A DNA stretch of 52,991 nucleotides from Bacteroidota bacterium (GTDB lineage: Bacteria > Bacteroidota > Bacteroidia > JACCXN01). Within the stretch, counting starts at the first letter, position 1. Each line of letters opens with the position of its first letter. The position numbers were made by a program, and so were the translations under genes. A model generated the notes under the pieces. The model saw only the letters and a list, made by a program, of their open reading frames with translations. It was not told the DNA's origin and made no database searches. Below are positions 38,286 to 48,000 of this stretch, in pieces. The stretch spans positions 1-52,991 of the forward strand of contig JACCXN010000024.1 in assembly GCA_013696965.1 (NCBI GenBank). The letters are read 5' to 3'.

Positions 38286-40604
38286 TTAATTTGTCACTAA
38301 AATTTTAGTTACAATTGTATTTTCACCTTCCTTGTCTGAACAAAAAACAAGATAAACACCTGTTTTGGCTTTTTCGCCTCTTAACGTAAGGCCATTCCAG
38401 ATAGCTTGTCCACCTAAAGCGGTAGTTTCGTATACCAGGTTTCCACTAATATCCGTAATTTTCACATCAACATCTTTTACAAGTCCTTTTATGGCAATTA
38501 ATCCTTCATAATCCGATCTTACCGGATTTGGATATGCATATACTTTATTGAATGCATTAGCACCTTCTGTAGCAGTTCCCCTGTAGGATATCAAACCTTT
38601 ATCTGTTCCGAAGAATACTTCCCCATCATCAGTAATTGCAATGCTTCGAACGCTGTTGGAGAACAATGGACTATTGGCGGTATTGAAAGCTTCAATTTGT
38701 TCTGTTCCGTCTGCAGACATTAGAAAAACTCCTCCATCTAATGTACCGAACCATTTTCTGTTAGCTCCGTCAATTGTAATTGCGGAAACGGTCTCTTTGT
38801 CAAGGAGAAGTTGAACGTTACCATCCTGCTGTAATTTTATTTGTTGGGCATCAAAATTAGTTTCAAATACTGCATCGGGGTTATAGAAAACGGCAATTCC
38901 ATTTTCAGTTCCTACCCAAATTTTTCCATCATGGTCCATTGCTATACTGCTTATTGTGGTGCTTGGCAATGCACCCTTTCCTGTTTCTGCATTTAGTACC
39001 ACAGATCTGTCATCCGATTGATCATCTATAGTATTGTTGTCATCATATACAAGAATTCCCCCACCCCTGGGGTAAACGATCCATTTGTGGTTGTTTTTAC
39101 TTATTAATATCTGGCCAATGAAATCACCAACAGCCTTGGCAGGAATTTCGAATGATTTCCATGATCCATCCTTTTTCATTACCGACAATGGTTTATAAGC
39201 ACCCCAGTTTGTAACCCATAAATTATTGTCTTTATCATATGCGGAGCTGGAAATATTCACTTTGTACTCCAAGGGATTTATGAACAGGTTCTCAAGTGTG
39301 GAATTTTCACTGGAATAAACATTAGAAATGGCTTTATTGGTAACTTCTATTAAACCTTTGCTCCAGGTTGAGGCAAAAACCTGATCATTGTTTTTTGGAT
39401 TTACAGTTAAATTTAGTACATCATAAACCTTGTTTCCTGTTAAATCAAATGTGGGTAATATATGCCAGGTCTCATCGGATAAAAGTGAAATATCATCAAA
39501 ATTTTGGGTACTTGCCCATGAGTCTGATCTTGAGCCCGCAGCTACCCATATATTGTTTTTTGCTGATGTTATATGATTAACATTATTAGAAACAGGCCCC
39601 TTTGGATTTATTAATTTGAAATTAGATGCATTTACCACCCGGATTAATCCCTGGCCTAAATCCGCTATCCAGTATATGTTCTCATCATCCCTTAGGATAT
39701 GCCTTGGTTTAACCCATTGCCCTGTAAAATAATCGCTGATAATAAACTCTCTTTCTCCCTGAAGATTCCATACAGATGCCTCATAATCATGGGTAAGTAA
39801 TATTGAGTTGTTATGAGCTTCAATACTATGAACTGTGTTGTTGTTTCCCTTGTTTAAGTAGTTCCATTGGTTATCTTTATAATAGAACAACGAATCGTTG
39901 TTTCCAATACTGCTTCCCTTTACGATTACCAAAACACCATTTACAAGTACCATGTTTTTATAGGAAGCATCGGGATCTGGCAAATCACTTCTTTTGGACC
40001 AGGAATTATAATCTGAAAGATTATTTGCATTTAGTTGAGCCTGGTATATTCCGCTGTCTGTTGCAGCATAAATAGTTAATTCATCTGTAATTACTTTATT
40101 TGTTTTTATAGATGCTCCAAGGTTTTTATAGTAATACGTTTCCTTAATTTCAACTTTATTCATATCAACCACAACAATTCCAAAACCTGTTGCAAGATAG
40201 GCCAGGTTTTCTTTGAAAGTAATATTGTATATTTTCTTGTCTCCTAAAATGTTACTGCGCCTAATATCTGCCAGATTGATTATTTTATTGTTTTTTAAAA
40301 CATCAATATTGGAATTTGAATAGGCTATTAATAGAGAATTTGTTGTTTTATTGTATGCGATGTTTTCAAAACCAATATCCGACAAACCATTAACTTTACT
40401 GTGTCTTTCAATAGACTCATCCAGTTTGTTGTAGGAAAACAGGCTTGTTTGTGTTGCACAATATACCTTGCCCCCACCTTCAGCAACTGCAATTGCTTTT
40501 GTATAATTTAAATGGTCGCGCCATTTTCCAATTGCTGGTTCTCCTGCGGAGACATTAAAAAAGCAGACAATGAATAAAAATAGAGTTATGATTATTTGGT
40601 TCAT
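38286..40604 (-). CDS. porZ: PorZ-like T9SS component (double beta-propeller, C-terminal sorting domain)
   Basis: 772 residues. A signal peptide (MNQIIITLFLFIVCFFNVSA) is followed by IGKWRDHLNYTKAIAVAEGG, typical of PorZ. About a dozen propeller blades follow, including the two-component-regulator-type repeats KIWVGTENGIAVFY, RKWFGTLDGGVFLM and EVFFGTDKGLISY. A final T9SS-type domain with YPNPVRSDY and the FlgD-like ITDISGNLVYE, WNGLTLRGEKAKTGVYLV ends the protein. PorZ is a surface part of the T9SS attachment complex that delivers anionic LPS to PorU for cargo anchoring. A TTG-N18-TAATTTTG promoter lies upstream. recO follows 31 bp away. Paralogous propeller proteins without this role exist, so the name rests on length and domain order. 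Confidence 0.8.
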   Translation of the reverse strand: MNQIIITLFLFIVCFFNVSAGEPAIGKWRDHLNYTKAIAVAEGGGKVYCATQTSLFSYNKLDESIERHSKVNGLSDIGFENIAYNKTTNSLLIAYSNSNIDVLKNNKIINLADIRRSNILGDKKIYNITFKENLAYLATGFGIVVVDMNKVEIKETYYYKNLGASIKTNKVITDELTIYAATDSGIYQAQLNANNLSDYNSWSKRSDLPDPDASYKNMVLVNGVLVIVKGSSIGNNDSLFYYKDNQWNYLNKGNNNTVHSIEAHNNSILLTHDYEASVWNLQGEREFIISDYFTGQWVKPRHILRDDENIYWIADLGQGLIRVVNASNFKLINPKGPVSNNVNHITSAKNNIWVAAGSRSDSWASTQNFDDISLLSDETWHILPTFDLTGNKVYDVLNLTVNPKNNDQVFASTWSKGLIEVTNKAISNVYSSENSTLENLFINPLEYKVNISSSAYDKDNNLWVTNWGAYKPLSVMKKDGSWKSFEIPAKAVGDFIGQILISKNNHKWIVYPRGGGILVYDDNNTIDDQSDDRSVVLNAETGKGALPSTTISSIAMDHDGKIWVGTENGIAVFYNPDAVFETNFDAQQIKLQQDGNVQLLLDKETVSAITIDGANRKWFGTLDGGVFLMSADGTEQIEAFNTANSPLFSNSVRSIAITDDGEVFFGTDKGLISYRGTATEGANAFNKVYAYPNPVRSDYEGLIAIKGLVKDVDVKITDISGNLVYETTALGGQAIWNGLTLRGEKAKTGVYLVFCSDKEGENTIVTKILVTN

Positions 40605-40628
40605 CCGGATTTTTAAGGTTTAATTGCT

Positions 40629-40657
40629 CAAAATTAGCAAACGGGTGGAACTAACAA
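40629..40657 (-). promoter_or_regulatory. Bacteroidota-type promoter for porZ-recO
   Basis: On the minus strand TTG (40655-40657) is followed by 18 bp and TAATTTTG (40629-40636), close to the -33/-7 consensus of Bacteroidota. Transcription would start about 20 bp before the porZ ATG. Confidence 0.55.
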
Positions 40658-40850
40658 TAATTGTTTGACTAATTTTAGGAATAGCATCTGATTTTTTCTA
40701 ATTTACTGTCTCTTGTCGCGGAAGTCCTTTGTTTTCCAGGCATTGGCAAGGGGCTTGCACAGGCGTTTTTTGGCGCAACATCTTTTAAAAAACAACCCGT
40801 GGCCCCAAAACCACCTAAGGCTTGTAAGAGGGTCCCAAAAAGGCTTGTTC

Positions 40851-41729
40851 TTACGTTTTTTTAAATATATAGATCTGACTTGAGTACCCGTGCTTAATAT
40901 TGCTTAAATTGGAGCTAAAGCCATTGAAAAAACCCTTAATTAAATTTGATTTTCCAGTTTTGTTTTTTTCGCTTAACAATGAAACATAAAAGGCATCAAA
41001 TTTCATGGGAAGTATTTTTGTGCAAGTCATTTTGTGTTTTTCAAAAATACTTACAATAGATTTTTCTGAGAAATGGTACAAGTGCCTTGGTACATCATAT
41101 GCGGCCCAGAATTTTCCATAATAGTCTGCATCTGCACTTGATGAGTTTGGAACTGCAATTACGGCAACACCGTTTTCTTTTAGTAAATTACGGATCTCTT
41201 GTATTCTTTCATTTAAATTGGGTACATGTTCCAGCACGTGCCACATTGTTATTATGTCGTATGATTTGGGAGGAAGTTTTTGCAGGTAATCCTGGTCCTC
41301 TATCTTTAGATTGTAGTTACTTTTAGCCCATGTCCGTGCATCTTCATCTGGCTCAATTCCCTGAGTTTCCCAACCGCCTGTTTTACAAGTGTTTAAAAAT
41401 TCGCCAGTGCCGCATCCTATGTCTAAAAGCTTGCCCTTGTGGGCAAAACTATTTATTAGTTTTAATTTGTTTTTTAGTGTGTGCTTGCGAACCAATTGGT
41501 ACAAAAAGTTTATTATTCCCTTTTTAGTATTTGAATGTGAAACATAGTCCTCGGATTTATAGTACTTCCAAAGATCTTCTTGTTTTGGTCTTGGGTTGGT
41601 AAATTTAAAAGCACAAAGTGAACATTGTGCAATTGAAAAATTTTTTTGTGAAACAAGATAGTCCTTGCAAACTAAAAATTCAGTCTGTTTTTCGCCATCA
41701 CATACAGGGCATTTTTTTAATACTTCCAT
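40851..41729 (-). CDS. class I SAM-dependent methyltransferase with N-terminal Cys motifs
   Basis: 292 residues. The N-terminal zinc-ribbon-like part has CPVC (8-11) and CSLC, followed by FKFTNPRPKQEDLWKYY. The methyltransferase domain has LLDIGCGTGEFL, GIEPDEDARTWA, YDIITMWHVLEHVPN and VAVIAVPNSSS, the order of class I motifs. The arrangement matches methyltransferases of envelope-glycan or small-molecule gene sets rather than an RNA enzyme, but the substrate is unknown. It is the last gene of the run from mnmG, separated from it by the parS-bearing gap. Confidence 0.85.
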   Translation of the reverse strand: MEVLKKCPVCDGEKQTEFLVCKDYLVSQKNFSIAQCSLCAFKFTNPRPKQEDLWKYYKSEDYVSHSNTKKGIINFLYQLVRKHTLKNKLKLINSFAHKGKLLDIGCGTGEFLNTCKTGGWETQGIEPDEDARTWAKSNYNLKIEDQDYLQKLPPKSYDIITMWHVLEHVPNLNERIQEIRNLLKENGVAVIAVPNSSSADADYYGKFWAAYDVPRHLYHFSEKSIVSIFEKHKMTCTKILPMKFDAFYVSLLSEKNKTGKSNLIKGFFNGFSSNLSNIKHGYSSQIYIFKKT

Positions 41730-41744
41730 GTTTTTTATTGACCA

Positions 41745-41760
41745 TGTTCCACGTGGAACA
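41745..41760. promoter_or_regulatory. parS-like ParB-binding site 1
   Basis: Perfect 16-bp palindrome TGTTCCACGTGGAACA, extended to 18 bp by flanking A and T. It is a two-base variant of the bacterial consensus TGTTTCACGTGAAACA. Confidence 0.85.
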
Positions 41761-41829
41761 TTTAGTTTTGGTTTTTTAGGTAATAATTATTGCGTTCAGT
41801 TGTGAACAATGTGTAGTCATTTTGTGGTT

Positions 41830-41845
41830 TGTTCTACGTGGAACA
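41830..41845. promoter_or_regulatory. parS-like ParB-binding site 2
   Basis: TGTTCTACGTGGAACA, one base different from the perfect palindrome of sites 1 and 3. It begins 85 bp after site 1. Confidence 0.8.
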
Positions 41846-42073
41846 TTTTGTTGGGTGTTTTAATTTAATGTATTTGCGTTTTTAACAAATGAATTGTTGT
41901 TTTTATGTTGTTTTAATTTGGCCTTGGTAGATGTTTTTTCTTTTGTTTTTCTTTTTTATTGCCTCCTTAGGCCGAGTTGTTTACTTTGTAAAAATGCTTT
42001 GGTGTTTACTTTTTTGAATGTTTGTTTCTTTTTTCTCTAATTTAAACAGCTCATTAATTAAATAAGCTGTTTA

Positions 42074-42089
42074 TGTTCCACGTGGAACA
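42074..42089. promoter_or_regulatory. parS-like ParB-binding site 3
   Basis: Second perfect copy of TGTTCCACGTGGAACA, beginning 244 bp after site 2 and only 8 bp from the mnmG stop codon. The three sites share one otherwise unannotated 367-bp gap, which is rich in T-runs and contains no recognisable gene or DnaA box. Confidence 0.85.
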
Positions 42090-42096
42090 TGTGTTT

Positions 42097-43959
42097 TTAT
42101 CTTCCCAAATAAACAATTAGTATTGATATGTCTGAAGGTGAAATTCCGCTGATTCTGGAAGCCTGGCCGATTGTTCTGGGCTTTATTTTAGAGAACTTCT
42201 CTCTTGCTTCGTTGGAAAGAGAGGTGAGTTGATGGTAGTTGAAGTCCTCATGGAGTAAAACCTCTTCAAGTCTTGTGTGCTTCTCTGCCATTTCGTTTTC
42301 TTTTCCTATATAGCCCTCATACTTCATTAGTATTTCTGCTTGTTCTATGCTATGGGTATTGTATTTAGAAAAGAAATCAGAAACTTTAACACTAGACTTA
42401 ATAAAATCAGAAAGCTCTATTTGTGGCCTTGCAAGTACGCCAAACATTTTCACTTTTTGAGTAAGCGGAACAGAGTTTTTCAATTGCAATTGAGGGTTCA
42501 TTTCCTCAGGAGAAATGCTCTCTTTTTTAATGTAGTGAATAATTTCAGATGATTCTTTTATTTTCTCTTCCACGGCTTTCATTCTTTCAGCGCTAGCCAA
42601 GCCAAGTTGATGTCCTTTTGGTGTCAGGCGTATATCCGCATTGTCCTGCCTTAATAATATCCTGTACTCAGCCCTCGAAGTAAACATACGGTAAGGCTCA
42701 TCAGTACCTTTTGTAACCAGGTCGTCTATCAATACACCTATGTATGCCTCCGAGCGCTTTAAAATAAACGGTTCTTTTTCAGCGACTTTTAAATGAGCAT
42801 TAATCCCTGCCATTAATCCCTGGCATGCCGCTTCTTCATATCCTGTAGTCCCATTTATTTGGCCTGCAAAATATAAGTTAGCTACAATTTTGGTTTGTAA
42901 AGTAAGGTCTAATTGCATAGGAGGGAAGTAATCGTATTCAATTGCATAACCTGGCCTGAACATTTTTACATTTTCAAAGCCTGGAATCAAGCGCAGGGCT
43001 TTTTGCTGCACATCTTCAGGAAGCGAAGTGGAAAATCCATTTACATATATTTCAATGGTGTTCCATCCTTCCGGCTCTACAAAAATCTGGTGCCTTATAC
43101 GTTCAGCAAAACGCGTTATTTTATCTTCAATTGATGGACAATATCTTGGGCCCAGGCCCTGTATTCTTCCTTGGAACATTGGAGATTTTTCAAATCCTGT
43201 TTTTAAAACATCATGAACTTGCTCATTCGTATAGGTAATAAAACAGCTTTTCTGCTTTTTCAAATAGAGTGTATCGGTAAAAGAAAACTTGCCTGGTTTT
43301 TCATCTCCAGCTTGTTCTTCCATTTTTGAATAATCCAGAGAACGGCCATCCAATCTGGGAGGAGTTCCTGTTTTCATTCTTCCACTTTCAAAGCCTAAAT
43401 TTACCAATTGTTCGGTTATTCCTGTGGCTGCCTTTTCACCTGTTCTTCCTCCCCCAAATTGTTTGTCGCCAATATGAATTACTCCATTAAGAAAAGTTCC
43501 ATTGGTAAGGACAACCGCCTTTGATTTAATTTCCAAACCCATGGAAGTTATCACTCCACAAGCTTTATTGTCTTTTACAAGAATACTACTCACCATGTCC
43601 TGCCAAAAATCAACATTGCAGGTTTGTTCAAGCATAATTCTCCATTCCTGGGCAAAAAGCATCCTGTCGTTCTGTGACCTGGGACTCCACATAGCAGGTC
43701 CTTTGGAACTATTAAGCATTCTGAACTGTATAGCAGATTTATCACTTACTATTCCTGAATAACCACCCAAAGCATCTATTTCTCGCACAATTTGTCCCTT
43801 TGCAATTCCGCCCATAGCAGGATTACATGACATTTGAGCGATGTTCTGCATATTCATAGTGATAAGCAGCACTTTTGATCCCAGGTTGGCAGCAGAAGCA
43901 GCGGCTTCACAGCCAGCATGGCCAGCACCCACAACAATTACATCATATTCTTTAAACAT
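42097..43959 (-). CDS. mnmG: tRNA uridine-5-carboxymethylaminomethyl modification enzyme MnmG (GidA)
   Basis: 620 residues, full length. With MnmE it installs the cmnm5 group on U34 of tRNAs, using FAD and methylene-tetrahydrofolate. Visible: the FAD-binding VIVVGAGHAGCEAAASAANLG, SCNPAMGGIAKGQIVREIDALGG, RTGEKAATGITEQL, RMKTGTPPRLDGRSLDYSKM, YCPSIEDKI, FAGQINGTTGYEEAACQG, FTSRAEYRILLRQDNAD and the C-terminal GISPSDISILIVYL. Cytoplasmic. In many bacteria mnmG is near the replication origin, which agrees with the adjacent parS-like sites. Confidence 0.97.
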   Translation of the reverse strand: MFKEYDVIVVGAGHAGCEAAASAANLGSKVLLITMNMQNIAQMSCNPAMGGIAKGQIVREIDALGGYSGIVSDKSAIQFRMLNSSKGPAMWSPRSQNDRMLFAQEWRIMLEQTCNVDFWQDMVSSILVKDNKACGVITSMGLEIKSKAVVLTNGTFLNGVIHIGDKQFGGGRTGEKAATGITEQLVNLGFESGRMKTGTPPRLDGRSLDYSKMEEQAGDEKPGKFSFTDTLYLKKQKSCFITYTNEQVHDVLKTGFEKSPMFQGRIQGLGPRYCPSIEDKITRFAERIRHQIFVEPEGWNTIEIYVNGFSTSLPEDVQQKALRLIPGFENVKMFRPGYAIEYDYFPPMQLDLTLQTKIVANLYFAGQINGTTGYEEAACQGLMAGINAHLKVAEKEPFILKRSEAYIGVLIDDLVTKGTDEPYRMFTSRAEYRILLRQDNADIRLTPKGHQLGLASAERMKAVEEKIKESSEIIHYIKKESISPEEMNPQLQLKNSVPLTQKVKMFGVLARPQIELSDFIKSSVKVSDFFSKYNTHSIEQAEILMKYEGYIGKENEMAEKHTRLEEVLLHEDFNYHQLTSLSNEAREKFSKIKPRTIGQASRISGISPSDISILIVYLGR

Positions 43960-44076
43960 TCTTTTTTTGATATTAATTAAGCGAAATTCCTAAAATCATT
44001 CACAGAAAGACCATTACTTTGTATTCAGTTTTAACATTAACGCAAGGCTTAATTCAATATTTGCCATTGCTTAAGA

Positions 44077-44514
44077 TCACTTTTTTACAGGACTATACTG
44101 TTCAAGGTAAAAGTTTTCTTTGTTTCTCATCAGCAATTTATCCTGTTTTGATTTGTCTTTATAGCCGCATAAATGGAGAACTCCATGAATTAGAACCCTT
44201 TTAAATTCAGTTTCGAAGTCTGTCTCAAATTTTTCTGCATTTTCTTTAACACGTTCAATACTAATAAAAATATCACCGGAAATAATGCCTTTTTCAGAAT
44301 AGTCAAATGTAATTATATCTGTAAAAGTATCGTGTTTCAAATATTCCTTGTTCAGATTTAAAAGGTATTGATCATCACAAAAAATAAAACTTATTTGAGA
44401 TGCTGTTTTATTTTCATTTGACAAAGTGTTTATAATCCATTGTTTAATTAAGGTCTTTTTCTTAAGGATAAAAGAAGTGATTTGAGAATGAAAATCTATA
44501 CTTATGTTTTTCAT
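44077..44514 (-). CDS. ybeY: endoribonuclease YbeY (rRNA maturation)
   Basis: About 145 residues from the ATG at 44514 (MKNISIDFHSQ); the upstream extension to 44556 reads MSVFFYFC and overlaps a terminator, so it is not favoured. The core motif is LIHGVLHLCGYKDKSKQD, with two of the three zinc His ligands visible; the third position reads as Lys-Asp instead of the usual Asp-His, as in other Bacteroidota members known to me. Upstream, DIITFDYSEKGIISGDIFISIERV is also family-specific. It acts in 16S rRNA 3'-end maturation and ribosome quality control. Confidence 0.9.
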   Translation of the reverse strand: MKNISIDFHSQITSFILKKKTLIKQWIINTLSNENKTASQISFIFCDDQYLLNLNKEYLKHDTFTDIITFDYSEKGIISGDIFISIERVKENAEKFETDFETEFKRVLIHGVLHLCGYKDKSKQDKLLMRNKENFYLEQYSPVKK

Positions 44515-44540
44515 GGTAGGGGATGCAAAAGTGCAAAAAT

Positions 44541-44570
44541 AAAAAAAGACGGACAATATCTCCGTCTTTT
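44541..44570 (-). terminator. rho-independent terminator after the RsbW-like gene
   Basis: On the minus strand a perfect 10-bp stem (AAAAGACGGA / TCCGTCTTTT, 44544-44553 with 44561-44570) with a 7-nt loop is followed by seven T. It ends the DUF4175 - RsbW-like unit and lies just upstream of ybeY. Confidence 0.85.
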
Positions 44571-44595
44571 AAAAAAGCATTAAGTGCAAATTCAA

Positions 44596-45009
44596 TTAAT
44601 TACAACAACTAAATTTAATGTTAACGGTGGTTCCATTGTCTTTAAATTCAATTGCGTCAGAAAGATGCCTCATTAAAAAAACGCCTCTTCCATTTGGTTT
44701 TTCAATGTTTAATGGATCGGTAGGATCAGGCAGGTTGTTGAAATCAAAACCAGTTCCCTCATCTTTTATAGTAAAGAATAATTCATTGTTGATGGCTTTA
44801 AAAGAGATGAAAACTTTTTTATCGGGGTTTGATTTGTTGCCATGATAAATGGCATTGTTTACAGCCTCGGTTAAAGTGACCAAAATGTTGCCATAATGAT
44901 CTTCATTAATTTTATATTCTGAACATATTTGATCAATTAGCTTTTCAACCAATATTATATTATCAGGCAAAGCTGAAAATTCAATTGTTTGTTTGTCCAT
45001 TAGTAGCAT
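44596..45009 (-). CDS. RsbW-like ATP-binding anti-sigma regulator
   Basis: 137 residues (134 if translation begins at Met4, 45000). A GHKL ATPase fold of the HATPase_c_2 type: LTEAVNNAIYHGN (N box, Glu48 and Asn51/52), IKDEGTGFDF (G1) and PNGRGVFLMRHLSD (G2). Such proteins bind and phosphorylate anti-anti-sigma factors or bind sigma factors; no partner sigma or STAS protein is encoded nearby, so the target is unknown. It lies 3 bp after the DUF4175 gene and is followed by a terminator. Confidence 0.88.
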   Translation of the reverse strand: MLLMDKQTIEFSALPDNIILVEKLIDQICSEYKINEDHYGNILVTLTEAVNNAIYHGNKSNPDKKVFISFKAINNELFFTIKDEGTGFDFNNLPDPTDPLNIEKPNGRGVFLMRHLSDAIEFKDNGTTVNIKFSCCN

Positions 45010-45012
45010 GTC

Positions 45013-48000
45013 TTATTCTTCTATATTGTTAAAATAGTCTGAAACTTTATTTTTGTAGAATGGGCTCAAAGTTGGAGGAACGGTTTTAAGGAGTTCTGCT
45101 TCTTTTTGCTTTAGCTTTTTATACTCAAAAAACTCAGCAGGGTTACTAAAATTGTCATTTTGTGCTTGTTTTGATTCTCTTTTTTCATCCATTTCCCTTT
45201 CACGTTCAGCATTTTCAGCCTCAAGTAAGCGTGTCATGATTTCCTGCTGGCGTTTCAAAGTCTCTTTTGTAATGTTTTTATTTACCAGGTCAGTTTCAGT
45301 TTCTTCCATTTGTTTGCTGATTTTATCCAGGTTTCCCCCGCTTCCTTTGCCGTCCTTTTGTAGTTCTTGCGAGAGTTTTTGCAATTGTTGTCTTAATGCA
45401 GCTTGTTGCGCAGCTATTTTAGCCAGTTCCTGACTTGAATTACCTCCACCGCTTTTACCACCTTTTTTTTGACCTCCATCCTTTTGTCCCTCTTCTTTCT
45501 CCATTTGCTCTTTCATTTTCTGGATCTGCTGATTGATTTTTTCCTGCATTTTTTTCATGTTTGCCGCAGAAGGTTTCGGAGCACCACTGGAACCCGGCTT
45601 ATTGCATTTTCCTTCACCGAATTTCTGTTTGCCCATTTGCTCTTGCATCTGCTTTAAAACTTCATTTAAAAGCAATGCAAGGTTGTTTACAGATGTCATT
45701 GCCAGTTGCTGTTTTGCAGAGGCTTGAGGTGTTTGTCTTTCTGCAAGGTGGGAAATTGATTTTTCCATGTTTTTATTTATGGAACTAATCTCCCTGTTAA
45801 CAACTGCATCGAGCTGTGGCACACGTTTGCTAAGTGCAAACAAACTATCTTCTATTAATTTTGAATCATCTTTTAGTTTTTTCTGTTGCTGGGTATTCTT
45901 CAGGTATTGAGGGTCATTCTTATCTGTAGTTTTAAGCTTAACCATTAATTCTTCCTGATCAAAGGAGAGCTTAACAAGATTTTCTAAAATTTCCCTAAGT
46001 GCATCAATGTCCTCCTCAGCCTGTTCCATTTCACTTTCCATCTGCATTTTTTCCATTTTTTGAGAAAGCTCCTCCATTTTTTTTGCAGCTCCTTTTTGTG
46101 AATCTGAAGCCTTCTTGTTTTTCTTTTTTTCAATATTGTCACTGCTCTCCTTCATGTCATTTTCTATATCCTGCTGGTCTTTTTTTGTGTCCTCCATAGG
46201 ATTTGGACTTTCAAGTTCCTGGTTCTTTTTTTCAAGGTTTTCAAGATCCTTTTTAAGTTCTTCAAACTCTTTATTTAATTCATCTTGCTTTTGTTTAAGG
46301 TCCTCGTTGTTGTTGTTTTTATCCTCGGTTTTTTCGGATAAATCTTTTTGTTTTTCAGCTAATTCATTGAGTTTATCTATTGACTCCTGTAGTTTTTGGT
46401 CAAATTCAAGCTGTTTAAAAAGCTCCAGGGAACGATCCAATTCCTTTTCGATGTCTTTGTTGTCCAACTTCATTTGATCAATTGTTTCCTGCAATTTATC
46501 CTTGTCGAGTTGTTCCAGTAGTTTTTCCAGTTGTTTGAGCATCTCCTTCATTTCATCCGTTAGCACCTCCTTAAAAAGCTCCTGTAGTTGTTCTTGTTTT
46601 TCAAGAATTTTTTCATCCACCTTTTTATATTCGGATTGCTGGCGCATGTTTTCCTTGTTTTGCTTTTGGATATCTTCTATTTTTTTCTGAAGTTTTTGCT
46701 GCTTGTTAATTAGATCTTCAATCTTTTTCTTATCGTCCCAGCTAAGGTTTTTCTTTTCCAATAACTTTTTATTCAAATCATTGAGTTCTTTTTGCAAATC
46801 ACGTGCTTCTTTTAAACTGGATTCCAGATCCTTTTTAATTTCCTGGTTGGTTTTTTCCGTATTAGATGAAATTTCCTTGAGGGAAGGAGCTTTAAAAACC
46901 CTTTTATGGGTTCGTGATGACTTAGCACCGCTTACACCATCATTATCCCAAACCTCAAAATAATATTCAATTTCATCACCTGCATTTACCGTCAATTGTC
47001 CTAAGTCCCAAAAATGAAAAAATTGATTGCTGTTCAGTGTTTTATTAAAAGGCAGATCGGTTTTTTGGCTTTTGGCAGAATCAGAATTCAAATATTTATA
47101 ATGAAAAGATAATCTGGTAAACCCATAATCGTCTTTAATATTCCCGCTAAAATACAACCTCCTTGAAGAAATTGAATCGGAGCGCTCTTCCACCTCAATG
47201 GATGGATGCTGATCCTGAATAACATTTACTGCATATGCAACAGAATCCTTTCCTGTTAAAAATTCATTTGCTGTTTTAACAGTATAGGAGGCACTTTTGA
47301 AAAATGTATGTTTAACTGTGTATTGATCTGGAGCGCTTGGTGAAAAAACCTGAACACTGTCATTGAAATTTATTCTTAGGGCTTTTGTGTTTCTTGTATT
47401 AAAGGTCCATTTTACTTTTGTTCCTTCAGGTATTACTAAATCCCCGGAATTTTTCAGGGTTTCATTTTTTCGTCCTATGTATTTTGGATAATCAAGTTCC
47501 ACAATAAAATCAAGTACAATTGGATTGGGCAATACGGATAATTCGTATTCTTCAGAGTATACATTGTCAGAAAAGAGTTTGAACTTGAGTGTTTTGTGGA
47601 TATTTTTAAACAAATATTCAAACTTTATTTTTCCATCTTTATCAAGTTTAAAACTGCTGCCATTAAATTCTATATATGCATTTTCCGGAATAACATCTCC
47701 AGTAACTTTTACCTCCAATAAAAAATCTTCATGCTGAACTGATTGAAGGCTGTTGTTTTGAATAATGAATTTAAAGGGTGCAGGTTTTTCGTAATAAGTA
47801 TTGTAATCAATGAGTCTTTTTGTGCTTTCGGTAATTACCCCGGGAGCTGCAAATAAAATAAACACTATTGCAAGAAGTGGAATAAGTGCATATTTGAGGT
47901 GTTTTTTGTTTTCAGTTAAATCAATAGCAGAGGCAAAAGGAATTGGTTTTAATTCAGAAATTTTCTGATTAATACTGGCCTCCATAAGTAGGTTTGGAGA

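Noticed and set aside
41730-42096. replication origin in the parS-bearing gap
   Set aside because: No DnaA boxes (TTATNCACA) or AT-rich unwinding repeats were seen; only the ParB-site cluster is supported.
45152-46963. several plus-strand frames rich in Ser, Phe and Cys
   Set aside because: They mirror the Lys/Glu-rich coiled coil of the DUF4175 protein and have low-complexity composition.
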